DNA of 22,010 bases from a virus: positions 1 to 22,010 of the IMG/VR virus record IMGVR_UViG_3300009132_000046; one strand, 5' to 3'. Made by a program: the position numbers and the translations under genes. Shown here in pieces: positions 15,150 through 21,617 of the stretch. The notes beneath the pieces are model-generated. The model was not told the DNA's origin. It made no database searches and worked only from the letters and a program-made list of their open reading frames with translations. Positions within the stretch are counted from its first letter, which is position 1; every line of letters starts with the position of its first letter.

Positions 15150-17096
15150 TTACTTTACGGGGCATGCACCGCCCTCGCACTCTTGGTTTTCTATCTCACC
15201 TTTTGAGTCTTCTTCATCTAAAATAATAGGCTGAAGTTTGCTTACATACTCTTCATATACCTCTTTACTTACAACTTCTTGAGGTAGATATAGGTATCCT
15301 AGGTCTTCAGCAGACTTAGTTGGATCTGCTCTAAATAGGAATGAAACTCCTACATAAATATCCCAGTTATCTAGTAACCAGTCTATAATCTCAGGTACTT
15401 CTTCAGGTGAATAACTAACGGTACAACTTACATTTTGCTGACAGTAATTAGTTTGTATAAGTTTGTATCTGTCTAACTGAGTTACAGCTGATTCAACATT
15501 AACTTCTAACCCATTTACAGTATCAAACTTTACTGTATCCCATTTAACAGGGAAGCGTACTAATGTGCCTTCAGGATCGTTTGGATTCTCAAACACATGG
15601 TAACCAGCCGCTCTGCACTTAGCTAATAATGGATCATGAGCACCAAAGTTAACATTATTAAATACATATTTACCTAGAGGTTTATGTACTCCTTCGGTTG
15701 TATCCATTATCTTAGATAACGTTCCACTCGGTTTAACTGTAGTTACATTTTTAGGACGTGGTAACCCAAGTTCATCAGCCATTGCGTAAGCGCCGTGAGT
15801 TGCTGCGCGCTGCAAACTTTGGTACTCGTAAGAGTCCATGTCCGGTCTGGTCGCGATACCCGTAATTCCGACTCCACAGAGTCTGAGAAAACTGTTATTA
15901 AGATGCCACGCTTCTTGCAGTACGCCGTCAAGTAATGAGACACAGGTTTGTCTGTAGTTGGCTCTTGCAGCAATGTATATAGCTCTTTCCAATCCTGTGG
16001 TATTTCCTTTAAATTTTCCAATGTCTATCTCCACTAAATTACAGAAGGATTTATTACCTAGTAATATCTCAGCGCAAGGGTTACATCCTTTAAACCATGG
16101 GGCTCTAGCTGTTGCAGATGCTTGATTAATAAAACCAGGTTCACTACCACCTGAGTCAACCATGAGCTTAAAGATATTCTCTAGCTCTGCTTTAGTTGGC
16201 TTTGCTTTAAATAGTAATGAGTTATTTGATTGGGCTCGTTGCATATTCCCTTCCCAGAAGTTACGCTTTGCTACCGCAAACTCTTCCCATTCTGGTTCGT
16301 CATATGAGAACAAGGCAATCTCTGCTGATCTGCGTGAAGATAGAATAGTACCTAGCCAGTTAACTATATCTAATATATCCATACGAGATAGTAGTGATCC
16401 AGCTCTTCTATTCATTATCTTGCAAATAGCTACATATGCTTTAGCAATGGCAGTATCACCAGAGCTAATCCAACCGTAGCCTTTTAATCGCTCACCAGCT
16501 GGTCGTATTTGAGAGAAGTCTAAGATGATCTTCTTAGCTGGATGTTTCATAGCTAGTAACTTACCTATAGACTTAGCCCAAGCTTCAGCTGAGTCTCCAA
16601 CCTGCATGTACCATGTTTTAGTTTTGTTATTCCAATCTTCTTTGTTATTCTCTTCACCACCCGTCTTAGTTCTTTCAGAATTAATAACCTCTATTGTAGG
16701 AACCTTTTGAGTAAACCCGTTAAGCGTACCTACTATTGGTCGGAAACCGACACCGCAGCCTTGCATAAGTAACCAAAGAACATCAACAACATCTTGCACA
16801 CTCTCAACATGTGTGAATGCGCAATTAAATTGTGAAGCTTCTCTCTTTTTAGCTGTGTCAGTACCTCCTAGCCATAAAGTTCTACCTGAAGTAGATACCT
16901 TTCTGGTCAGCATTAGATCTCTAAGCTCTTCTAATTCTGCTTCATCAGGCGTACCTTCTCTTTTCCATAGCCACCTTTGGTGGTCAATGACTCTACCTAC
17001 TGTTTCTTCCCAGCTTTCGAAGCCTTCTTTTTTGGGACGTTGGTATGTTCTTCTTGCTATTAGTTGAGCTCTTAGACTCGGTGGTGTGTTGTTCAT
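15150..17096 (-). CDS. nrdJ: Class II (B12-dependent) ribonucleotide reductase, monomeric type
   Basis: Converts ribonucleoside triphosphates to deoxy forms using adenosylcobalamin, supplying dNTPs for phage replication. Numbered from the chosen ATG (648 residues): QFNCAF carries C92 of the active-site redox pair, MQGCGVGFRP follows, NPCAE carries radical C341 and E343, and SFC carries the partner C352. A TTVKPSGTLS box and a C-terminal CEGGACPVK swinging arm with two cysteines complete the set. It resembles the Lactobacillus-type monomeric enzyme. The ATG at 17096 has AAGGAAG directly upstream; a longer frame from 17138 lacks a ribosome site and adds 14 unlikely residues. The first about 100 bases overlap the preceding small gene in another frame. 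Common in marine phages; needs host cobalamin. Confidence 0.93.
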   Translation of the reverse strand: MNNTPPSLRAQLIARRTYQRPKKEGFESWEETVGRVIDHQRWLWKREGTPDEAELEELRDLMLTRKVSTSGRTLWLGGTDTAKKREASQFNCAFTHVESVQDVVDVLWLLMQGCGVGFRPIVGTLNGFTQKVPTIEVINSERTKTGGEENNKEDWNNKTKTWYMQVGDSAEAWAKSIGKLLAMKHPAKKIILDFSQIRPAGERLKGYGWISSGDTAIAKAYVAICKIMNRRAGSLLSRMDILDIVNWLGTILSSRRSAEIALFSYDEPEWEEFAVAKRNFWEGNMQRAQSNNSLLFKAKPTKAELENIFKLMVDSGGSEPGFINQASATARAPWFKGCNPCAEILLGNKSFCNLVEIDIGKFKGNTTGLERAIYIAARANYRQTCVSLLDGVLQEAWHLNNSFLRLCGVGITGIATRPDMDSYEYQSLQRAATHGAYAMADELGLPRPKNVTTVKPSGTLSKIMDTTEGVHKPLGKYVFNNVNFGAHDPLLAKCRAAGYHVFENPNDPEGTLVRFPVKWDTVKFDTVNGLEVNVESAVTQLDRYKLIQTNYCQQNVSCTVSYSPEEVPEIIDWLLDNWDIYVGVSFLFRADPTKSAEDLGYLYLPQEVVSKEVYEEYVSKLQPIILDEEDSKGEIENQECEGGACPVK

Positions 17097-17199
17097 TGTC
17101 TTCCTTATTATTATTAAATATGCGGTCCCAGTTATCATGAAGCCGCTGGTCTGTGACTAAGCTTGGTCGGCGCTTACTGCCTTTTCCTCCATCGCTCAT
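16993..17199 (-). CDS. Conserved small phage protein (GGKGSKRRP ... WDRIF type)
   Basis: Sixty-eight residues, basic and mostly disordered after residue 30. The N-terminus MSDGGKGSKRRP and the NWDRIF element at about residues 23-28 match a small protein family often seen in phages near nucleotide-metabolism genes; its function is unknown. The start forms an ATGA overlap with the 69-residue gene upstream. It overlaps the ribonucleotide reductase start by about 104 bases in a different frame, so both frames are constrained there. Its real end could be this long basic tail, or the tail may have grown by overprinting. Confidence 0.78.
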   Translation of the reverse strand: MSDGGKGSKRRPSLVTDQRLHDNWDRIFNNNKEDNEQHTTESKSSTNSKKNIPTSQKRRLRKLGRNSR

Positions 17200-17405
17200 T
17201 TAATGGTCCTAACTAATTCAAAGTTTTCTGGTAGATATAAGTAGTCTTCATGCAAACATCTATATCCTGTCCAGTTATCTTTCATTGAATATTCATTCTC
17301 AGCCCATTCAACTGCAGCTGTGCATGAACTAAAGTTACCCGCATATACTTCGTGCTCTATATGTAGGTCTCCTATAAAACTTACTAGTAATACATACTCA
17401 AACAT
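17196..17405 (-). CDS. Small phage protein of unknown function
   Basis: Sixty-nine residues beginning with a hydrophobic MFEYVLLVSFIG strand, then AGNFSSCTAAVEWAENEY and a C-terminal GYRCLHEDYLYLPENF. Two cysteines (C28 and C50) and many aromatic residues suggest a compact alpha/beta fold. I do not recognise a named family. Both ends overlap neighbours: TAATG with the hydroxymethylase stop and ATGA with the next gene, so it belongs to the same translationally coupled set. Confidence 0.72.
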   Translation of the reverse strand: MFEYVLLVSFIGDLHIEHEVYAGNFSSCTAAVEWAENEYSMKDNWTGYRCLHEDYLYLPENFELVRTIK

Positions 17406-18070
17406 TATTTATTTAACTCCTTAAAGTGTTGTTCATAGACGTGCAAGCTACCTACGTTCCAGTGAATATCTCCAGGAATAATTTGGAATCTGTAGAATAA
17501 ACTTAAGCTTGAAACTAATTTATCGAGTACAAACTTTTGCCAGGCATAGTCATTGTTATAACCAAACACAGCATCGTTAGATCTCATGTTTACAATGGCG
17601 TGTAGTTGGTTATCTCTATATAGATACTGCACACTGTTAGTACACATAAAGTCATTCTTACCTTCACTGTTGTAGTCATAGTGCATGCTTGGTCGGGTAT
17701 AAATCATTACAGCCCGACGACTATGTATATCTGAAATTAAGGTATCTAATACATTGTCATACTGATCGTGATTCTCTTTAGAATAGATACACCAACCGTA
17801 GTTAGAATTAATGTAACCATTGTCTGACGCAACATCTTTCCATATCTTTGGTACGGTACCTTCAATAGAATTAACATTAAGACTTTGTGATCGATACCAC
17901 TTGAGCTCTCGTCTAACATAGTCTTCGTTAGGTGCTCTGAGTAAGTAAGGCCTATCTGCTATAAAGTTAGCATTAATTATTTCTACTACCTTACCTCCAA
18001 GCTTATCGTTAACAAACTTCTCTTCTTGGTACAGCTTAGTTAACTTGTTGACTATCCCTTGTGTGTTCAT
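17405..18070 (-). CDS. dCMP hydroxymethylase, T4 gp42-like
   Basis: A 221-residue member of the thymidylate synthase superfamily that closely follows T4 gp42, which turns dCMP into 5-hydroxymethyl-dCMP with methylene-tetrahydrofolate. Shared blocks, from memory of T4: RRELKWYRSQSL, PKIWKDVAS, NSNYGW, SRRAVMIYTRPSM, FMCTNSVQYL, NMRSNDAVFG, NDYAWQKFVLDKLV and WNVGSLHVY. Key residues keep a constant five-residue offset to T4: E55 (T4 E60), catalytic C143 (T4 C148) and D174 (T4 D179). The Asp at the last place, instead of the Asn of thymidylate synthase, selects dCMP over dUMP. The C-terminus is about 20 residues shorter than T4's. It overlaps its upstream neighbour by four bases and its downstream neighbour by one. 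Confidence 0.92.
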   Translation of the reverse strand: MNTQGIVNKLTKLYQEEKFVNDKLGGKVVEIINANFIADRPYLLRAPNEDYVRRELKWYRSQSLNVNSIEGTVPKIWKDVASDNGYINSNYGWCIYSKENHDQYDNVLDTLISDIHSRRAVMIYTRPSMHYDYNSEGKNDFMCTNSVQYLYRDNQLHAIVNMRSNDAVFGYNNDYAWQKFVLDKLVSSLSLFYRFQIIPGDIHWNVGSLHVYEQHFKELNK

Positions 18071-18396
18071 TTTTTACCTCTATTTAAAATGTCCTTATCT
18101 TTTGTTTGCCCATCAAGCTTGCCTCGTGTATAGGCAATGCCGAATGATGCGTAGTTAATTAGATCTTTAAGTGAATCCTCTAGTGATTCAAACTTCGGAG
18201 TGTACTTAGGGTCATCTCTCATTTGTTCTAATATAGATCTAACTCTAAGCATCTTAGTGTTCAGCATGTCGTGAATAGAAATCATGCCGTTCGGATAGTA
18301 TTCAGCTTGTTTAACAGAGCCACCGTTGTACACGCTAGCTTTATCTAACTGTAGCTGTTTAACTTCATCTAATACTTTAATTGATTCCTTTGTCAT
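18067..18396 (-). CDS. Probable nucleotide-modification-associated domain 1 (DUF1599-like) protein
   Basis: A 109-residue helical protein. The middle and C-terminal parts read SIHDMLNTKMLRVRSILEQ and then FESLEDSLKDLINYASFGIAY. This fits the DUF1599/Nmad1 layout: a helix with K-x-x-R, then E-S-x-x-D-x-x-x-D-L-x-N-Y-A. That domain is reported near modified-base genes in phages; its biochemical role is unclear. It sits directly between a MazG-like gene (TAATG junction) and the dCMP hydroxymethylase (four-base overlap), which strengthens the reading. Family assignment is by eye and could be wrong. Confidence 0.6.
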   Translation of the reverse strand: MTKESIKVLDEVKQLQLDKASVYNGGSVKQAEYYPNGMISIHDMLNTKMLRVRSILEQMRDDPKYTPKFESLEDSLKDLINYASFGIAYTRGKLDGQTKDKDILNRGKK

Positions 18397-18773
18397 TACT
18401 CTGCTCCTATCACTTCACTAAAATCAGGTGCTACCCAACCTCTAGGTTTTTTAACTCCTAGTTTGTGCGTTTCATCTGGCACTGTTTCTTTACTCATGTT
18501 GGCTTTATGAACTTCATTCCAGCAAGCATGCCAATCTTCTTCAGTAATACCCATCATGTTTGCCGTGCCCATAACTATGTAAGTTAAATCTATTAGTGCA
18601 TCAACCTGACCATGTAAGTCTTTATCATTGTGTGCTTGCATAAGCTCATCTACTTCTTCTTGCATATGTGCTACACGATGCTTCATTAACTTAGTAGCTA
18701 ATCTGCTAGGCCTATCAGCTCTGTGTATCTTTAACTTCTTAAGGAAGTCATTTGTATCTGTATAATTACTCAT
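18396..18773 (-). CDS. MazG-like / phosphoribosyl-ATP-pyrophosphohydrolase-like NTP pyrophosphatase
   Basis: A 125-residue all-alpha NTP pyrophosphatase. The helix MQEEVDELMQA gives the metal-binding E39-E40-x-x-E43 cluster, and VDALIDLTYIVMG gives D58-x-x-x-D62. A KKPRGWVAPDFSEV tail is common in phage members. Such enzymes hydrolyse (d)NTPs to monophosphates. Next to a dCMP hydroxymethylase it could remove dCTP and feed dCMP, a job done in T4 by gp56, another all-alpha enzyme; the substrate here is inferred, not shown. The start overlaps the exonuclease end by eight bases. Confidence 0.82.
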   Translation of the reverse strand: MSNYTDTNDFLKKLKIHRADRPSRLATKLMKHRVAHMQEEVDELMQAHNDKDLHGQVDALIDLTYIVMGTANMMGITEEDWHACWNEVHKANMSKETVPDETHKLGVKKPRGWVAPDFSEVIGAE

Positions 18774-19551
18774 TGTTTATCCTCTCGGTTGGCTGCCAAG
18801 GAGTAACTTCTTTAGTATCAAAGTTATAGTTATCTGCTTGGAGAATTCGTGACACTTGGCCTTGAACTATTGCATCATCTTCTGTTAAGCCTTTAGCTTC
18901 ATAAGCTTCTACAATTGCCTGCCATTCATTACCTTTGTTGTTAGCCAAGATCTTCTCAGCTTTTATTGGCCCTATGCCTGGGCAACCTTTATATCCATCG
19001 GTAGTATCACCAGTTAATATTTGTAGATAGTGAAAGTAATCACCATCTTCTTTTGTTATAAGTCTTGCTTTAGTACTTTTGTCAGGGTTGTAGTACCACC
19101 CCGGTATTTGTGTTAAGTCTTTATCTATTGATATAATTATTTTCTTATCTTCTTTAGGTAAATAATCACCAGTAGAAAGAATGCCTAGTACATCATCTGC
19201 CTCAAGATCTGGTTCTATCTTGGTCGGATAGTTTGCAGCTAGATAATCTTTAATAGAATTTAATAACAGAGGTCTTACAACCGACTTGCGATTGAACTTA
19301 TATGTCTCTAAAATTTTCTTCCTGAAATTATTTTGGCCTGACAAACAGATAACTACGTGATCGAGGCTTAATAGATTAACTAATCTAGCTACCTGATAAT
19401 CGGCCTGTGCTTGCGCACCTTCTAAACTCATTGCATACTGTGATGGTTCTTCACCAGGTTCCCATGTGATTCTAGTCTCGTTAACTGCAGCAACCTCGTA
19501 TGCAACTATGTCTGCGTCTATCAGACCGATCGTTTGTTTTCTTTTAGCCAT
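18766..19551 (-). CDS. 5'-3' exonuclease, T7 gp6-like (FEN family)
   Basis: A 261-residue nuclease for primer removal, host DNA degradation and recombination. The acidic two-metal site is visible: D12 and D14 (GLIDADIVAYE), E117, D119 and D120 (LEADDVLG), D143 and D145 (SIDKDL), D182 and D185 (LTGDTTDGY). A helix-3-turn-helix DNA-binding motif follows (KGCPGIGPIKAEKIL, residues 188-202). Position after the polymerase matches T7 gene 6. The ATG has an AGGA ribosome site and overlaps the end of the 105-codon gene by 31 bases. Confidence 0.93.
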   Translation of the reverse strand: MAKRKQTIGLIDADIVAYEVAAVNETRITWEPGEEPSQYAMSLEGAQAQADYQVARLVNLLSLDHVVICLSGQNNFRKKILETYKFNRKSVVRPLLLNSIKDYLAANYPTKIEPDLEADDVLGILSTGDYLPKEDKKIIISIDKDLTQIPGWYYNPDKSTKARLITKEDGDYFHYLQILTGDTTDGYKGCPGIGPIKAEKILANNKGNEWQAIVEAYEAKGLTEDDAIVQGQVSRILQADNYNFDTKEVTPWQPTERINNE

Positions 19552-19838
19552 GCTAGTCCTCTCTCAGTAATCAGCCAACGATCCCAATAGGAATCTGACC
19601 CTATACCTTTAGTTGTGATGTAACCTTCTGAAGCAGCGAGTGCTACTACAAAAGGATTGTCTCTAAACATTTGTGATTGAAGCCACAGACCTTTAACCCA
19701 AGCTTCTGTTAAAATCTTAGTGAGTGTCGCTCCAATTCCTTCCGTCTTTAAACTCACCCGTAATTGGGCATTTGATTTCGAAGTATTCTCCGGCTCTTTT
19801 AAAGCAGTCAACGGCAAGTCTTCCGATTTTTCCTTCAT
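19521..19838 (-). CDS. Small protein with possible winged-helix fold; start uncertain
   Basis: An open frame of 105 codons between polymerase and exonuclease. The first 122 bases overlap the polymerase 3' end. From about residue 39 the sequence looks like one small domain: a helix (TKILTEAWVKGLWLQSQ), a second helix (NPFVVALAASEG), and a wing-like strand pair ending WLITERGLAWLKEN. This resembles a winged helix-turn-helix. GAGGA stands nine bases before the first ATG, but it lies within polymerase coding sequence and may be fortuitous. The next in-frame ATG (19670) would cut into the domain. A non-ATG start near the polymerase stop is possible. It could bind DNA as a regulator; no family is recognised. 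Confidence 0.6.
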   Translation of the reverse strand: MKEKSEDLPLTALKEPENTSKSNAQLRVSLKTEGIGATLTKILTEAWVKGLWLQSQMFRDNPFVVALAASEGYITTKGIGSDSYWDRWLITERGLAWLKENKRSV

Positions 19839-21504
19839 CTATATTTTCCTCATATTGAATTTGAAACTCATCGTGAATCCACAGTAGTAGTTGAACTCTG
19901 TCCTGCAGGTTGTGTTCTTTGAGTTTGTTGTTGAATAGGACTAAAGCCTTTTTAGCTATCAAAGCTCCGGCTGATTGTAGTAATACATTAAGTGCTCCGT
20001 GTTCTGATCGAACAGGTAACTCCCGTTTATCTAGTCCTGGTAAATAGCCGTGCTTGTTTGAATAATCAATACAGCCATCAATTAATTTCTTTAATGCTGG
20101 TATGCTTTTGAAGAACTTAGCTTTTAACTTAGCTCCGTCACTAGCAGAACCACCAATTACTTCACCTATCTTATTTGCGCCAGCTCCATAGATTAATGAA
20201 TATATAAATCGCTTGGCTTGATTTCTATCATCGAGTCCAGCAGCTCGTTGGTTATAGGTATGAATGTCACCGTCACATATCTGTCTGGTGTATTTGCCCT
20301 CATCAAATTGGCTAAGATAATGTGCAAGGCAACGCAACTCGAGTCCGGACAGATCAGCTCCACAAAGTTTGTACCCTGGTTCAGCACGGAAAAGTTCTCT
20401 ACACTCAGCTCCATAGCTTGCGCTGATTGCTGGAACCTGTGCCAAATTGGGGAATGCGTGTGAAGCTCGTCCGGTAACTGTGCCATTTGTATTAATAAAT
20501 CCATGTATCTTTTGGTCCTTCTTTAAATGGTTTAACCACGCTTGTTCTCCTTCTGCGAGCTGACCGAGTCTCTTGGAGATTGTAAGATACTCACCTATCA
20601 GCTTCGCTTCAGGATAGGGTAAGGCATTGATAATAGATTCATCGACTTTAGGTTGTCCACTGGGTGTGAAGTCTCTTGGCTCCCATTTATACAGTGCTAT
20701 TAACCTGTTAGCGATATGCTGTCTTGAACCTGGATTGAAGATAATAGTTTTCTTCTTAATGAATGGCTCACCCTTAACACGACCTGTCTTTTTGTTATTA
20801 ACCTTAGATATGACAGGTGGTTCTTCTACTACCCAAGGTTCAAATGTATTCTGTAGTTCTGTTTCTAGTTCTAACTTCTTAATCATCAACTCTTTCTGTA
20901 ACTCCAAAGCTTTGGGTTCATCAAAGTAAATACCTTGTTTCTGCATTTGTGTTGTTACAAGGGCTACTTCGTGTTCGAGTGTGATTGCTTCTTGAGAATA
21001 ATTTTTCTCATCAAAATGTTTTAGTAGTGCTGTAGTAACCTTACAATCCTGTATGCAGTAGTTGTGCATTTCAAGATTCCATTCTTGTCTGTTCTCTTCG
21101 AGCGTCATATCATAGTCGCCCTTAGGAAACCCAAGTCTTTGGCCCCAAGCTTTTAGTGAATGTGATCGGTATAGCTTTGCATCTAGTTTCTTCTGTGCAA
21201 TTAGCTTACCGTCCATGGTTGTTATGTCTGAATGAATAAGACGAGATAGTATTAATGTATCTACAATCTGTTCATCTTTTACTTTGAAATCTGGGTATAG
21301 CTTTTGTATAGCTGGTATATCAAAACCTATAATGTTATGACCACAGATTTTGTCTGCCTTCATTAACTTATCTAAACCCAGTTGTACGTTGTCTTCCTTA
21401 TAATCGTATACTGTGTTGTTGTTATCAGTATCTATAATGACTAAACAAAATATCCTTGTTAAATCATCTAGTAAATTGTCTGTTTCAATATCAAAAATTA
21501 GCAT
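19717..21504 (-). CDS. DNA polymerase, family A (T7 gp5-like) with 3'-5' exonuclease
   Basis: A 595-residue replicative polymerase. Exonuclease motifs: D5 and E7 (FDIETD), N57 and D62 (CGHNIIGFD), Y149 and D153 (YCIQD), all intact. Polymerase motifs: A with D384 (ADLSGLELR), B with R427, K431 and Y435 (RNQAKRFIYSLIYGAG), C with H544-D545-E546 (IHDE). Y435 corresponds to T7 Y526. A GRASHAFPNLAQVP box precedes motif A, as in T7. The protein is about 109 residues shorter than T7 gp5. About 70 of these are missing between the exonuclease and motif A, where T7 has its thioredoxin-binding loop. GAGG stands before the ATG, and the 14 first bases overlap a tiny hydrophobic frame. Confidence 0.95.
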   Translation of the reverse strand: MLIFDIETDNLLDDLTRIFCLVIIDTDNNNTVYDYKEDNVQLGLDKLMKADKICGHNIIGFDIPAIQKLYPDFKVKDEQIVDTLILSRLIHSDITTMDGKLIAQKKLDAKLYRSHSLKAWGQRLGFPKGDYDMTLEENRQEWNLEMHNYCIQDCKVTTALLKHFDEKNYSQEAITLEHEVALVTTQMQKQGIYFDEPKALELQKELMIKKLELETELQNTFEPWVVEEPPVISKVNNKKTGRVKGEPFIKKKTIIFNPGSRQHIANRLIALYKWEPRDFTPSGQPKVDESIINALPYPEAKLIGEYLTISKRLGQLAEGEQAWLNHLKKDQKIHGFINTNGTVTGRASHAFPNLAQVPAISASYGAECRELFRAEPGYKLCGADLSGLELRCLAHYLSQFDEGKYTRQICDGDIHTYNQRAAGLDDRNQAKRFIYSLIYGAGANKIGEVIGGSASDGAKLKAKFFKSIPALKKLIDGCIDYSNKHGYLPGLDKRELPVRSEHGALNVLLQSAGALIAKKALVLFNNKLKEHNLQDRVQLLLWIHDEFQIQYEENIDEGKIGRLAVDCFKRAGEYFEIKCPITGEFKDGRNWSDTH

Positions 21505-21583
21505 GGTATCCCGCCTCTATTAAAATGTACGAATGTAAATAGAGCAGGGCTATAAATAAAGAAATGACTAGTAATAGTCTCAT
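21491..21583 (-). CDS. Tiny hydrophobic (single-pass membrane) peptide before the polymerase
   Basis: A 30-residue frame with MRLLLVISLFIALLYLHSYI as a clear hydrophobic segment, then a short IEAGYHANF tail. GAGAGGT stands five bases before the ATG, a good ribosome site, and the stop overlaps the polymerase start by 14 bases, suggesting coupling. It fills the gap between helicase and polymerase. It may be a membrane-inserting phage peptide, for example an inhibitor or lysis helper, but no family is recognised. Confidence 0.5.
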   Translation of the reverse strand: MRLLLVISLFIALLYLHSYILIEAGYHANF

Positions 21584-21617
21584 TTGTTACCTCTCATATA
21601 TTGCCTACTCGCAACTG

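Noticed and set aside
15743-16021. 92-codon minus-strand frame within the ribonucleotide reductase
   Set aside because: Out-of-frame within a gene whose own frame carries all catalytic motifs; no independent start signal.
17097-17138. 14-codon upstream extension of the ribonucleotide reductase
   Set aside because: No ribosome site before that ATG, hydrophobic residues unlike the family start, and AAGGAAG stands directly before the ATG at 17096.
17405-18070. Thymidylate synthase as the function of the 221-residue gene
   Set aside because: The residue that distinguishes the two enzymes is Asp (D174), as in dCMP hydroxymethylase, and the similarity to T4 gp42 extends over the whole length.
20193-20504. 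103-codon minus-strand frame within the DNA polymerase
   Set aside because: Out-of-frame overlap of conserved polymerase motifs A and B.
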